16,707 nt of DNA from Pectinatus sp. (GCA_020025075.1 JAHHSR010000036.1:1-16707); one strand, 5' to 3'. Positions 1 to 6,420 are shown, numbered from the stretch's first letter. The notes: generated by a model not told the origin, from the letters alone. Translations and numbers: made by a program.

Positions 1-57
1 AAGCATTGGTCAATGAAGCAAGAACCCCGCGACTTTAGTCGTGGGAGGTTCAGTTAA
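1..57 (+). CDS. tnpB: TnpB (IS200/IS605-type) C-terminal tail, partial
   Basis: The frame enters from the window edge and ends at TAA 55-57, reading KHWSMKQEPRDFSRGRFS. A short KQE-P tail whose codons run through the element's terminal hairpin is typical of TnpB, the RNA-guided nuclease of IS200/IS605 elements. Only 18 codons are visible, so the RuvC and zinc-finger regions lie outside the window. The call rests on this tail, the overlapping hairpin at 26-45, and a similar tail at the right edge of the window. The element sits inside a histidine phosphatase gene whose homology begins at about position 54. Confidence 0.6.
   Translation, partial: KHWSMKQEPRDFSRGRFS
22..53 (+). mobile_element. 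Right end (RE) of an IS200/IS605-type element
   Basis: A 9-bp imperfect hairpin pairs 26-34 (CCCGCGACT) with 37-45 (AGTCGTGGG). It is followed by GAGGTTCAG, and phosphatase-coding sequence resumes at about 54. IS200/IS605 elements end in subterminal hairpins without inverted repeats, and TnpB's guide RNA scaffold runs to this end. Its closing sequence GTTCA(G) matches the GTTCA(C) seen on the minus strand at 16654-16659. The exact tip is inferred from where phosphatase homology restarts. Confidence 0.6.
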
Positions 58-344
58 TTAATGAAAAATACGATAAGGCCATGACGCGCTTTTTCAACGA
101 CCCTAATTCTATTGAGATACCGGGCGGAGAAAGCTTTTTGGCTTTGCAAGAGCGTGCCATGCAGGCAATAAAGCAGATTATTGCTGAAAATAAAGGCAAG
201 ACCGTGGCGGTGTTTGCACATGGCGGCACCAACAAGGCGATTTTGTCGGCAATCATGCAAATGCCGAAGAAAATTAGCTGGAAGATAAATCAGAGCAATA
301 CGGCGTATAATATTTTTAGCTACGATGACGAATACAACTCTTAT
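54..344 (+). pseudogene. Histidine phosphatase (CobC/GpmB-like), internal exon, 5' part lost to IS insertion
   Basis: Read continuously from 54 (LINEKYDKAMTRFF...), this is the C-terminal half of a histidine phosphatase superfamily protein. It has the IPGGES segment and the second catalytic His in VFAHGG, followed by NTAYNIFSYDD. The N-terminal RHG motif with the phospho-accepting His is absent; it would lie beyond the mobile element that ends at 53. An ATG at 81 could start a 91-residue product ending at TAA 354-356, but that would lack the catalytic core. The apparent stop lies inside a group I intron: coding sequence resumes at 811-852. Family members act on small phosphoesters such as alpha-ribazole phosphate or sugar phosphates; the substrate cannot be told. 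If the left element were also spliced from RNA, the gene could still be expressed. Confidence 0.85.
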
Positions 345-810
345 TATATTTATTAAAAGCAGAAAAAGTCGCATGGCTTTTGCCAGGCGTTTCGGCAGAT
401 AGTAAGCATATAGGGAAACTTGTATGTAGCCGCAGCTTTAAGTTGCGCAACAAAGAAACTGAATTGCTGGGAAAGCGTAAAGCTGGACAAGCTACAGCAT
501 AGAGATGAAATAAGCTCCGGTGCGAAGGCGGCGAAAGCAGAAAAAATTGTCCAGATGGCATAAGGTTAAATCCTAAGTGCTATTAATCGCCAATCAGCAG
601 CTAAGACTCAAATAGAGTAAAGTTCAACGACTATCCCTCTTGAGGGGAGTAGATACAAGCGTATCGAAGTGGTTTCGCCTAAACCGTACAAGGTGCGGCA
701 GGGAGAAGATATAGTCTGTGCTTGTCAGAAATGGCAAGAAGTTCATAGGAGAACTGCGATAAAAGTAGCGCTTTATCGTGAACGACAGCCGCCTTGATAT
801 GGCGGCTCAG
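345..810 (+). ncRNA. Group I intron, ORF-less, in the histidine phosphatase gene
   Basis: All four conserved core elements occur in order: P (AATTGCTGGGAAA, from 462), Q (AATCAGCAGCTAAG, from 592), R (GTTCAACGACTA, from 622) and S (AAGATATAGTC, from 706). Helices that pair on paper are P4 465-469/595-599, P5 483-490/547-554, P6 606-609/615-618, P7 629-634/711-716, P9 721-726/733-738, P9.1 740-744/751-755, a further stem 757-763/772-778, and a terminal hairpin 787-793/801-807. P1 pairs exon plus intron 340-347 with 399-406 and puts a U344-G402 wobble at the 5' splice site. The 3' site follows the terminal G810, with a possible P9.0 between 717-718 and 808-809. Splicing 344 to 811 keeps frame and yields ...NSY|TVNNTSHL, the expected C-terminus. 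No homing endonuclease or transposase ORF is inside. P3 was not resolved by eye. Confidence 0.9.
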
Positions 811-852
811 ACGGTTAATAATACCTCGCATTTATTGTGCGATGAACAATAA
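811..852 (+). pseudogene. Histidine phosphatase, 3'-terminal exon
   Basis: In the frame left open at 344 this exon reads TVNNTSHLLCDEQ and stops at TAA 850-852. A closing (N/D)-(N/D)-T-S-H-L motif is common at the end of histidine phosphatases, so this is the true C-terminus displaced by the intron. The polC start codon follows 14 nt later, which suggests the phosphatase and polC were cotranscribed. A conventional gene caller would miss this exon and end the protein inside the intron. Confidence 0.8.
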
Positions 853-866
853 GAAGAAAGGCAATA

Positions 867-3800
867 ATGCACAAATATCGGATTATTCCGCAGTCGGGTG
901 ACAAGTTTCGCGCTATTTTGACGGCGATGCCGCTCGATTGCGATTTTATAGGGCAGCTCAAGGCGAGCACGATAAAGCACGTGGAAATAGACGTGCGCCG
1001 CAATCGCTGGGAGATTTTGCTCAATACGTATCAATATATAAATGAAGAGAAATTAAAAGAGGCGGGAAAATATCTCGTCAGCCGTTGTGGCGTGTCTGGG
1101 GTCGATTTTTATCAGGATATCATTGATTTTTCTTCGAGCATCGAAAAAAGTTGGCACGATATCTGCAAAAAGGCGGCGGGAGATAATCCCGCCGTACGCG
1201 TCTTGCTCAATGGAGCCGTCTGTGAAGTTGATGGCAATCATCTTATCATTTCTGTGCGAGGGGAACTGGCAAAAGAAATTTTGCATGCGCATAATGTTAG
1301 AAAATCGCTTAAAGAGGCCATTTACGATTTGCTGGACTTAGAATGTGCGATTGACTTCAAGGCTATTGATGTAGATGAGCTTGAAATATCTGAAATCGAA
1401 AGGGTTGTCGGTGTGGCGCCGCAGGCGGCACCGAAAGTAGAGCGGCCTGTTAAAAAAGCCGCGGCACGTCCACAAGTGGCAAAAAGGCGCGGTGGCAAAT
1501 CTGTGGCTGCCGGCCAGTCGGACAAGAATTACATTTTCGGCCAAAAAGGTAAGGGTACCGTTGTTGAGATAAGCTCCATTGAGGGCGAGATGAAAAATAT
1601 TGCCGTCGTGGCTCAGATAAACAATCTCAACAGCCGCACCTTTAATACGGGCACGCATCTCATCACTTTTGGTCTCGCCGATGATACAGATGGAGTAAAT
1701 TGTAAGCTCTTCATTAAAGATGATGAGGAATTTGAAAGCGTTTTTGCCAGCTTAAAGCAGGCTAAGTGTGTCAAGGTAAGCGGCAATGTGCGCTTTGATT
1801 CTTTTAACAATGATTTTGTCATGATACCAAATGGTATTTACAAATATCCGCTCGCCCGTCGCGAAGACCACGCAGAGAAAAAGCGTGTGGAATTGCATGC
1901 GCATACGCATATGAGCAATATGGATGCCGTCGTTTCGGCGCATGACCTCATTTGCCAGGCGGCTGCGTGGGGCTGGGACAGCATTGCGATAACGGACCAC
2001 GGCGTCGTGCAGGCGTTCCCAGAAGCCGCTAAGACAGTGCATGACGAAAAGCTCGATATCAAGGTAATCTATGGCATGGAAGGATATTTAATTGAAGACG
2101 AGCGCCAAAAAAGAGCTGACCACATCATTCTTTTGGCCAAAAACAGCGTCGGCCTTAGAAATCTTTATCAGCTCGTTTCGCTCGCGCACCTTAAATATCT
2201 GCAAAAGCGGCCGCGCCTGCCCAAAAAGATTATAAGTGAATACCGTGAAGGCCTTATCATCGGTTCTGCTTGTGAGGCGGGAGAGCTCATAAGGGCTATT
2301 GTGAGCGGGCAAAGCGATGAGCGCCTTTTGGAAATTGCGTCCTTTTACGATTATCTTGAGGTTCAGCCGCTTGGCAACAATGAATTTTTGCTGCGCAGCG
2401 ATGATTTTCCACAGATTCAGACAAAAGAGGATTTGCAAAAGATAAATTTGAAGGTTGCCCAGCTTGCCCAAAAGCTGAAAAAGCCGCTAGTTGCTACTTG
2501 CGATGTTCATTTTTTAAATCCGCAAGATAGTATTTATCGCGCCATCTTGATGTCTGGCAAGGGCTTTAAAGACGCTGATTTGCAGCCGCCGCTTTATCTG
2601 CGGACTACTGAGGAAATGCTTGCCGAGTTTACTTATCTGGGCGAGGATTTGGCAAGAGAGGCCGTCATCGAAAATCCGCGCCAAATAGCGGCACAGATAG
2701 AAAAAATTAAGCCAATCCCTGACGATTTATATTCGCCCATGATACCGGGCGCTGATGAGCAGATTGAGAGCATGAGCTATGCCAAGGCCAAAGAGCTTTA
2801 TGGCGAGCCCCTTCCTAAAGTCGTCAAGGACAGGCTTGAGCTTGAGCTCAAATCGATTATCGGTCACGGTTTTGCTGTGCTGTATCTTATCGCGCATAAG
2901 CTCGTTAAAAAATCGTTGGATGACGGTTATCTTGTCGGCTCGCGCGGCTCGGTCGGCTCGTCGTTTGTTGCGACGATGACCGATATAACGGAAGTCAATC
3001 CCCTGCCGCCGCATTGGCGCTGCCCCAAGTGCCATGATAGCGAATTCGTTACAGATGGTTCTTACGGCTGTGGTTTTGACTTGCCCGACCGCGACTGCCC
3101 TTATTGCGGTACGCCGATGATTAAAGATGGGCATGATATTCCCTTTGCCGTTTTCATGGGCTTTGATGGTGATAAAGTGCCTGATATTGATTTGAATTTT
3201 TCGGGCGATTATCAGCCGGTGGCTCATAAGTATACGGAAGAATTATTTGGCAAGGACAACGTCTATCGTGCCGGAACGATTGCGACGGTAGCTGATAAGA
3301 CGGCCTATGGCTATGTGCGCGGCTATTTTAATGATAAGGGGCTTAAAAAACGCGACCCGTATATCAATAAGCTTGTTTTAGGCTGTACGGGCGTAAAGCG
3401 CACGACAGGCCAGCATCCGGGCGGCATTATGGTCATTCCGCGCAATATGGATGTACATCATTTTACGCCTGTGCAAAGGCCGGCCGATGATAAGGATACG
3501 AAGACGATAACGACGCATTTTGATTATCATTCAATCAGCAGCCGTCTCGTCAAGCTCGATATTCTCGGCCATGATGACCCGACGGTAATAAAAATGCTCG
3601 AAAATATTACGCATCGTGACCCGAAAACCATTCCGTTTGATGACCCGGCGACAATGAGCCTGTTTTCTTCGACAAAAGCGCTTGGCGTCTCGCCTGAGGA
3701 GCTCGGCGCAACTTCGGGCACATTTGGAATACCGGAATTTCGCACGCCCTTTACACGGCAGATGATTGATGATACCTGTCCTAAAAAATTCAGTGACCTC

Positions 3801-4616
3801 GTGCGGATAAGTGGTTTTTCCCATGGCACGGATGTTTGGCTGGGAAATGCACAAGACCTCATTAAAAATGGCACTTGCACGCTTTCGGACGCCATTTCGG
3901 CCCGCGATGACATCATGATGTACTTGATTCATAAGGGCATTGACCCGCTCTTGTCATTTAAGACGATGGAAAATGTCCGCAAGGGACGCGGCATCAAGGA
4001 AGATGTCGTGGAAAAGTTAAAAGAAGGCGGTATACCGGATTGGTTTATTGAATCTTGCCAGAAGATAAAGTATTTGTTCCCGCGCGCTCATGCGACAGCA
4101 TATGTTATGATGGCTTATCGCATTGCCTTTTGCAAGGTGCATTATCCGCTTGCCTTTTATGCGGCCTACTTTTCTATTCGTGCCGACGAATTTGACGCCC
4201 ATCTCATTGCGCAGGGGAAAAAAGCGGTGCGCGATAGGCTGGATGAGCTTGTCGCACAGGAAAAGAATAAGAGCCTCTCCGTCAAGGAAAAGGCGCTGCA
4301 AGTCGTTTTGGAACTTGCCTGGGAGATGTATTTAAGGGGTTTTTACATCGAAAAAGTGGACTTGTACAACTCGCTTGCCGATAAGTTCGTCATGCACGAA
4401 AAATCGCTCTTGCCGCCTCTTTCGGCCTTGCCCGGCGTTGGGAAGACGACCGCGCATAATATTGTTGAAGCGCGCAAAAAGGGAGCCTTTTCTTCTATTG
4501 ATGACCTCAAAAAGCGCGCTGGAGTACCAGCGCCATCTATTGAAATTATGCGCTTGCATGGCTGTCTCGACGGCATGGATGAAACAGACCAGATAGCGCT
4601 CTTTAATTTTAGCTAG
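867..4616 (+). CDS. polC: PolC-type DNA polymerase III alpha subunit, without exonuclease domain
   Basis: This is the replicative polymerase of low-GC Gram-positives. The visible order is: N-terminal domain (about 1-190), a basic Ala/Lys/Arg linker (about 190-217), an OB fold (about 219-330), PHP (starts VELHAHTH, His344/346/348; ITDHG with Asp377-His378), the palm with GSRGSVGSS, a zinc site (Cys719, 722, 744, 747), catalytic Asp773 and Asp775 in PDIDLNFSG, fingers, and a helix-hairpin-helix near 1186-1200. At 1249 residues it is about 190 shorter than Bacillus subtilis PolC (1437). The shortfall falls where the DnaQ-like 3'-5' exonuclease normally interrupts PHP: YGMEGYLIEDE (about 401-412) runs straight into RADHIILLAKN, and no DxE exonuclease motif occurs anywhere. 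The ATG at 867 follows AAAGG at 857-861. The frame is intact, so this is a domain loss or absence rather than a broken gene; proofreading would need a separate epsilon-like protein. Confidence 0.97.
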   Translation: MHKYRIIPQSGDKFRAILTAMPLDCDFIGQLKASTIKHVEIDVRRNRWEILLNTYQYINEEKLKEAGKYLVSRCGVSGVDFYQDIIDFSSSIEKSWHDICKKAAGDNPAVRVLLNGAVCEVDGNHLIISVRGELAKEILHAHNVRKSLKEAIYDLLDLECAIDFKAIDVDELEISEIERVVGVAPQAAPKVERPVKKAAARPQVAKRRGGKSVAAGQSDKNYIFGQKGKGTVVEISSIEGEMKNIAVVAQINNLNSRTFNTGTHLITFGLADDTDGVNCKLFIKDDEEFESVFASLKQAKCVKVSGNVRFDSFNNDFVMIPNGIYKYPLARREDHAEKKRVELHAHTHMSNMDAVVSAHDLICQAAAWGWDSIAITDHGVVQAFPEAAKTVHDEKLDIKVIYGMEGYLIEDERQKRADHIILLAKNSVGLRNLYQLVSLAHLKYLQKRPRLPKKIISEYREGLIIGSACEAGELIRAIVSGQSDERLLEIASFYDYLEVQPLGNNEFLLRSDDFPQIQTKEDLQKINLKVAQLAQKLKKPLVATCDVHFLNPQDSIYRAILMSGKGFKDADLQPPLYLRTTEEMLAEFTYLGEDLAREAVIENPRQIAAQIEKIKPIPDDLYSPMIPGADEQIESMSYAKAKELYGEPLPKVVKDRLELELKSIIGHGFAVLYLIAHKLVKKSLDDGYLVGSRGSVGSSFVATMTDITEVNPLPPHWRCPKCHDSEFVTDGSYGCGFDLPDRDCPYCGTPMIKDGHDIPFAVFMGFDGDKVPDIDLNFSGDYQPVAHKYTEELFGKDNVYRAGTIATVADKTAYGYVRGYFNDKGLKKRDPYINKLVLGCTGVKRTTGQHPGGIMVIPRNMDVHHFTPVQRPADDKDTKTITTHFDYHSISSRLVKLDILGHDDPTVIKMLENITHRDPKTIPFDDPATMSLFSSTKALGVSPEELGATSGTFGIPEFRTPFTRQMIDDTCPKKFSDLVRISGFSHGTDVWLGNAQDLIKNGTCTLSDAISARDDIMMYLIHKGIDPLLSFKTMENVRKGRGIKEDVVEKLKEGGIPDWFIESCQKIKYLFPRAHATAYVMMAYRIAFCKVHYPLAFYAAYFSIRADEFDAHLIAQGKKAVRDRLDELVAQEKNKSLSVKEKALQVVLELAWEMYLRGFYIEKVDLYNSLADKFVMHEKSLLPPLSALPGVGKTTAHNIVEARKKGAFSSIDDLKKRAGVPAPSIEIMRLHGCLDGMDETDQIALFNFS

Positions 4617-4617
4617 C

Positions 4618-4646
4618 AAAAGCCGCAGGAACTTCCTGCGGCTTTT
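4618..4646 (+). terminator. Rho-independent terminator of polC
   Basis: A near-perfect stem (4618-4631 with 4633-4646) begins two bases after the polC stop and ends in TTTT. The A-run on the 5' side means it could also work on the minus strand, stopping readthrough of the neighbouring minus-strand RNA. Confidence 0.85.
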
Positions 4647-4651
4647 AATAC

Positions 4652-4684
4652 AAAAAGGCCGCCATCTCGCGCGAGATGGCGGCC
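4652..4684 (-). terminator. Rho-independent terminator for a minus-strand transcript
   Basis: A perfect 14-bp GC-rich stem (4657-4670 with 4671-4684) is followed on the minus strand by TTTTT (4656-4652). The plus strand has no T-tract after it, so it serves minus-strand transcription. No minus-strand protein gene lies upstream of it; it terminates the structured RNA at 4690-4860. Confidence 0.8.
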
Positions 4685-4689
4685 CTCCC

Positions 4690-4860
4690 ATAATGCCGTA
4701 TACTTTTACATGCCTAGACCTGCATATGTGCAGGTTGGTACCCTAAGACGATATTTTTGCTCCTCGCCCAAAGCGATACAGCAGCTATATGACAAAATCA
4801 GGTTCCATTATCGAAAGAGTAAGGTTAGACATAATTAAAAGCTACGCACATTACAGATAT
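4690..4860 (-). ncRNA. ssrS: Probable 6S RNA (SsrS)
   Basis: The minus strand folds into one long interrupted rod. The closing stem pairs 4843-4852 with 4692-4700 (one G bulge), then 4837-4842 with 4702-4707, then 4826-4832 with 4710-4716. Next comes a large unpaired region whose 3' side holds a small perfect hairpin (4718-4735). An irregular arm of about 80 nt with internal pairing, such as TCGC/GCGA, caps the rod. A closing stem, a central bubble with a small 3'-side hairpin and a long apical arm are the layout of bacterial 6S RNA, which binds the housekeeping RNA polymerase by mimicking an open promoter. A minus-strand promoter-like pair and a dedicated terminator flank it. The identity is inferred from the fold, not from a covariance model. 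Confidence 0.55.
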
Positions 4861-4883
4861 AGTATATATACTATCTTGACTAG

Positions 4884-4912
4884 ATAATAACATAAATAAA
4901 ATCATCCTGCAA
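4884..4912 (-). promoter_or_regulatory. Candidate sigma-A promoter for the 6S-like RNA
   Basis: On the minus strand, TTGCAG (4912-4907) and TATTAT (4889-4884) are separated by 17 nt. The -10 is good and the -35 is only moderate. An alternative pair, TTGTCA (4922-4917) and TATTTA (4899-4894), also has a 17-nt spacer. The start would fall just upstream of a 16-bp perfect palindrome at 4859-4874, so the primary transcript may carry a short extra 5' segment. Confidence 0.4.
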
Positions 4913-4939
4913 GACTTGACAAGGCAAGAGAAGAAAAAG

Positions 4940-4968
4940 TTGCCATCTTAATGCCTTTCTGCTAAAAT
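4940..4968 (+). promoter_or_regulatory. Sigma-A promoter of the small ORF at 5079
   Basis: TTGCCA (4940-4945) and TAAAAT (4963-4968) are separated by 17 nt, each matching consensus at five of six positions. Transcription would start near 4975, giving a leader of about 100 nt that contains a GCCGC/GCGGC hairpin at 5031-5046. The promoter is divergent from the 6S-like RNA promoter. Confidence 0.6.
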
Positions 4969-5078
4969 GAAAATATTCGAGAGCAATTCGCATTTTGCGC
5001 TTGCTTTTGAGAGATTGGGAAAGTTTTTGCGCCGCATCATTGCGGCGGCAACTAAATAGAGAAAGAGGCTTTTTGTTT

Positions 5079-5414
5079 ATGAAGAACAATATATTCAGCG
5101 TCGCCATCAGCAATTTTGATTACAGCCATTATCGCGATGTAGGTTACTTGGAATATGATAGCGAGAAAAAGTCGGTAGAAATATTTTTGCAGTCAGAAGA
5201 ATTGAAGGAAAAAGCACAAAAGTTTTTCGCTTCCGATTTGACGATTCAAGTACCGCATGAGACCATGCACGACTTTACGACGACAACGATAAAGCCGCTT
5301 GCCGATTTAGAGAGCTTTAAGATTGCCCTGACAAGGCTTTGGGAAAATACCGATATTTACGTCGATTGGAGTCGCCCCGTCGAATATGTGCGCGAACATC
5401 CTACTTTGGATTGA
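5079..5414 (+). CDS. Small protein of unknown function (111 aa)
   Basis: I do not recognise this protein. The ATG at 5079 was chosen because AGAAAGAGG lies about 10 nt upstream; an in-frame ATG at 4995 would add a basic 28-residue extension without a ribosome binding site and across a hairpin. The product (MKNNIFSVAISNFDYSHYRD...) is acidic, with no signal peptide, membrane segment or cysteine pair. It has an alternating beta-like N-terminal half (GYLEYDSEKKSVEIFL), a helical centre (EELKEKAQKFF) and a Trp-containing C-terminal end (IYVDWSRPVEYV). It is a single-gene unit with its own promoter and terminator. Codon use is like that of its neighbours, so it is likely a native cytosolic protein. 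Confidence 0.75.
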   Translation: MKNNIFSVAISNFDYSHYRDVGYLEYDSEKKSVEIFLQSEELKEKAQKFFASDLTIQVPHETMHDFTTTTIKPLADLESFKIALTRLWENTDIYVDWSRPVEYVREHPTLD

Positions 5415-5466
5415 GGCGCAAAACGGGTGACGGCGTATGACCGCCACGCAAATTTGATATTTAGCA

Positions 5467-5503
5467 ATCTGGCAGGGCAAAAATCCTGCCAGATGCTATT
5501 TTG
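5467..5503 (+). terminator. Rho-independent terminator after the 111-aa ORF
   Basis: A 10-bp perfect stem (5467-5476 with 5485-5494) has an A-rich loop and is followed by GCTATTTT. The T-tract is interrupted, so termination may be moderate. Confidence 0.6.
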
Positions 5504-5529
5504 CTCGATTAAAATCAGTTTAGGCGGCT

Positions 5530-5558
5530 TTGCGCTTTATGTCTATTAAATGTATAAT
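5530..5558 (+). promoter_or_regulatory. Candidate sigma-A promoter of ktrA
   Basis: A perfect TATAAT at 5553-5558 sits 17 nt after TTGCGC (5530-5535), which is a weak -35. The AT-rich stretch after the -10 (ATATAGTATAG) resembles half of the palindrome at 4859-4874. The resulting leader to the KtrA start would be about 170 nt. Confidence 0.5.
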
Positions 5559-5662
5559 ATATAGTATAGAAGGCAACCCATTTCATAGCCGCTTTAGCCA
5601 TTGCTATTTTGGCAGGCAAAGCTAAGCAAAACAGGAATATTAAGAAGGGGGAAGCTGCTTTG

Positions 5663-5704
5663 ATGTTTACGGCAGGCTTAGTCTGTCGATGCACGCGTGG
5701 GTGA
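5663..5704 (+). CDS. Possible 13-codon leader ORF upstream of ktrA
   Basis: An ATG at 5663 follows a strong AAGGGGGAAG Shine-Dalgarno and encodes MFTAGLVCRCTRG, with TGA at 5702-5704. It is the best ribosome binding site in the ktrA leader, whereas the presumed KtrA start has none. A GTG at 5697, in the KtrA frame, overlaps the last codons of this ORF, so terminating ribosomes could restart there. No function is assigned. Confidence 0.3.
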   Translation: MFTAGLVCRCTRG

Positions 5705-5735
5705 ACACGTGTCCGCCCCTTTAAGCAGTAATAAG

Positions 5736-6407
5736 ATGATGAAATCAAAAAAAGATGAAAAACAATTTGCTGTTATTGGTCTTGGCCGCTTCGGTTCGCA
5801 TATTGCAAGCAATCTTTATCGGATGGGCTACGATGTCTTGGCCATTGATAAAAATATGGATAAAGTGCAGGATTTCAGCAGTGAATTTACGCATGTGGTA
5901 CAGGCAGATACGACGGATGAAAAAGCCTTGCGTGAGCTGGGCATTTTGAATTTTGATGTCGTTATTGTCGCTATCGGCGAAGATATAGAAGCTAATATCA
6001 TGACGACGCTTCAGCTTAAAGAAATTGGCGTGCAGTACATTGTGGCAGCGGCGCGCAGTCCTCTGCAGATAAAGGTTTTGGAAAAAATTGGTGCTGACCG
6101 GGTAGTTGCGCCAGAACGCGATATGGCACAGCGAGTCGCCTATAATCTTGCCTCGACCAATGTCATGGATTATATCGAGCTGTCGAAGGAGTTTAGCATC
6201 GCTGAAATAACCGTGCCACATGCTTTTGTCGATAAGACGCTTGTCGAATCGAATATCCGCGCCAAGTACAATATCAATGTCGTGGCCATTAAGCGCGGCG
6301 AACATGTCATTGTTTCGCCGATGCCGACAGAGAAGCTGCATGAAGATGATATTGTAGTTGTCGTTGGTACCAATGAGCATATCAGCGGCTTAGAAAATCT
6401 GAAATAA
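5736..6407 (+). CDS. ktrA: KtrA/TrkA-family potassium channel regulatory subunit
   Basis: This is a cytosolic RCK gating ring protein that controls a Trk/Ktr potassium translocator. The N-terminal RCK_N Rossmann fold shows FAVIGLGRFGSH (Gly15, Gly17, Gly20), the acidic end of strand 2 in VLAIDKN, and VVQADTTDE. A C-terminal RCK_C domain (about 140-223) covers MDYIELSKEFSIAEI to DDIVVVVG; in Firmicutes this domain often binds c-di-AMP. The length of 223 aa is normal. The ATG at 5736 is chosen from family length; the next ATG at 5739 is equally possible, and a GTG at 5697 would add 13 residues. No clear Shine-Dalgarno precedes 5736. Its likely partner KtrB is encoded on the other strand at 7567-8913, not next to it. 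Confidence 0.93.
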   Translation: MMKSKKDEKQFAVIGLGRFGSHIASNLYRMGYDVLAIDKNMDKVQDFSSEFTHVVQADTTDEKALRELGILNFDVVIVAIGEDIEANIMTTLQLKEIGVQYIVAAARSPLQIKVLEKIGADRVVAPERDMAQRVAYNLASTNVMDYIELSKEFSIAEITVPHAFVDKTLVESNIRAKYNINVVAIKRGEHVIVSPMPTEKLHEDDIVVVVGTNEHISGLENLK

Positions 6408-6420
6408 AAGCTATAAATGG

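Noticed and set aside
81..356. A complete 91-residue protein starting at ATG 81
   Set aside because: Phosphatase homology already begins near 54 and the stop at 354 lies inside the group I intron, so these are not the true gene ends.
2727..3932. Long antisense ORFs inside polC (also 3527-3932)
   Set aside because: They mirror the coding strand's codon bias, have no RBS or recognisable motif, and polC is clearly the real gene.
4995..5078. Longer start for the 111-aa protein
   Set aside because: There is no ribosome binding site before 4995, the extension is basic and unlike the rest, and it spans a leader hairpin; 5079 has a good RBS.
5640..5735. ydaO (c-di-AMP) riboswitch, from GGGTGAA in the ktrA leader
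   Set aside because: One short motif matches but the paired conserved blocks of that riboswitch were not found.
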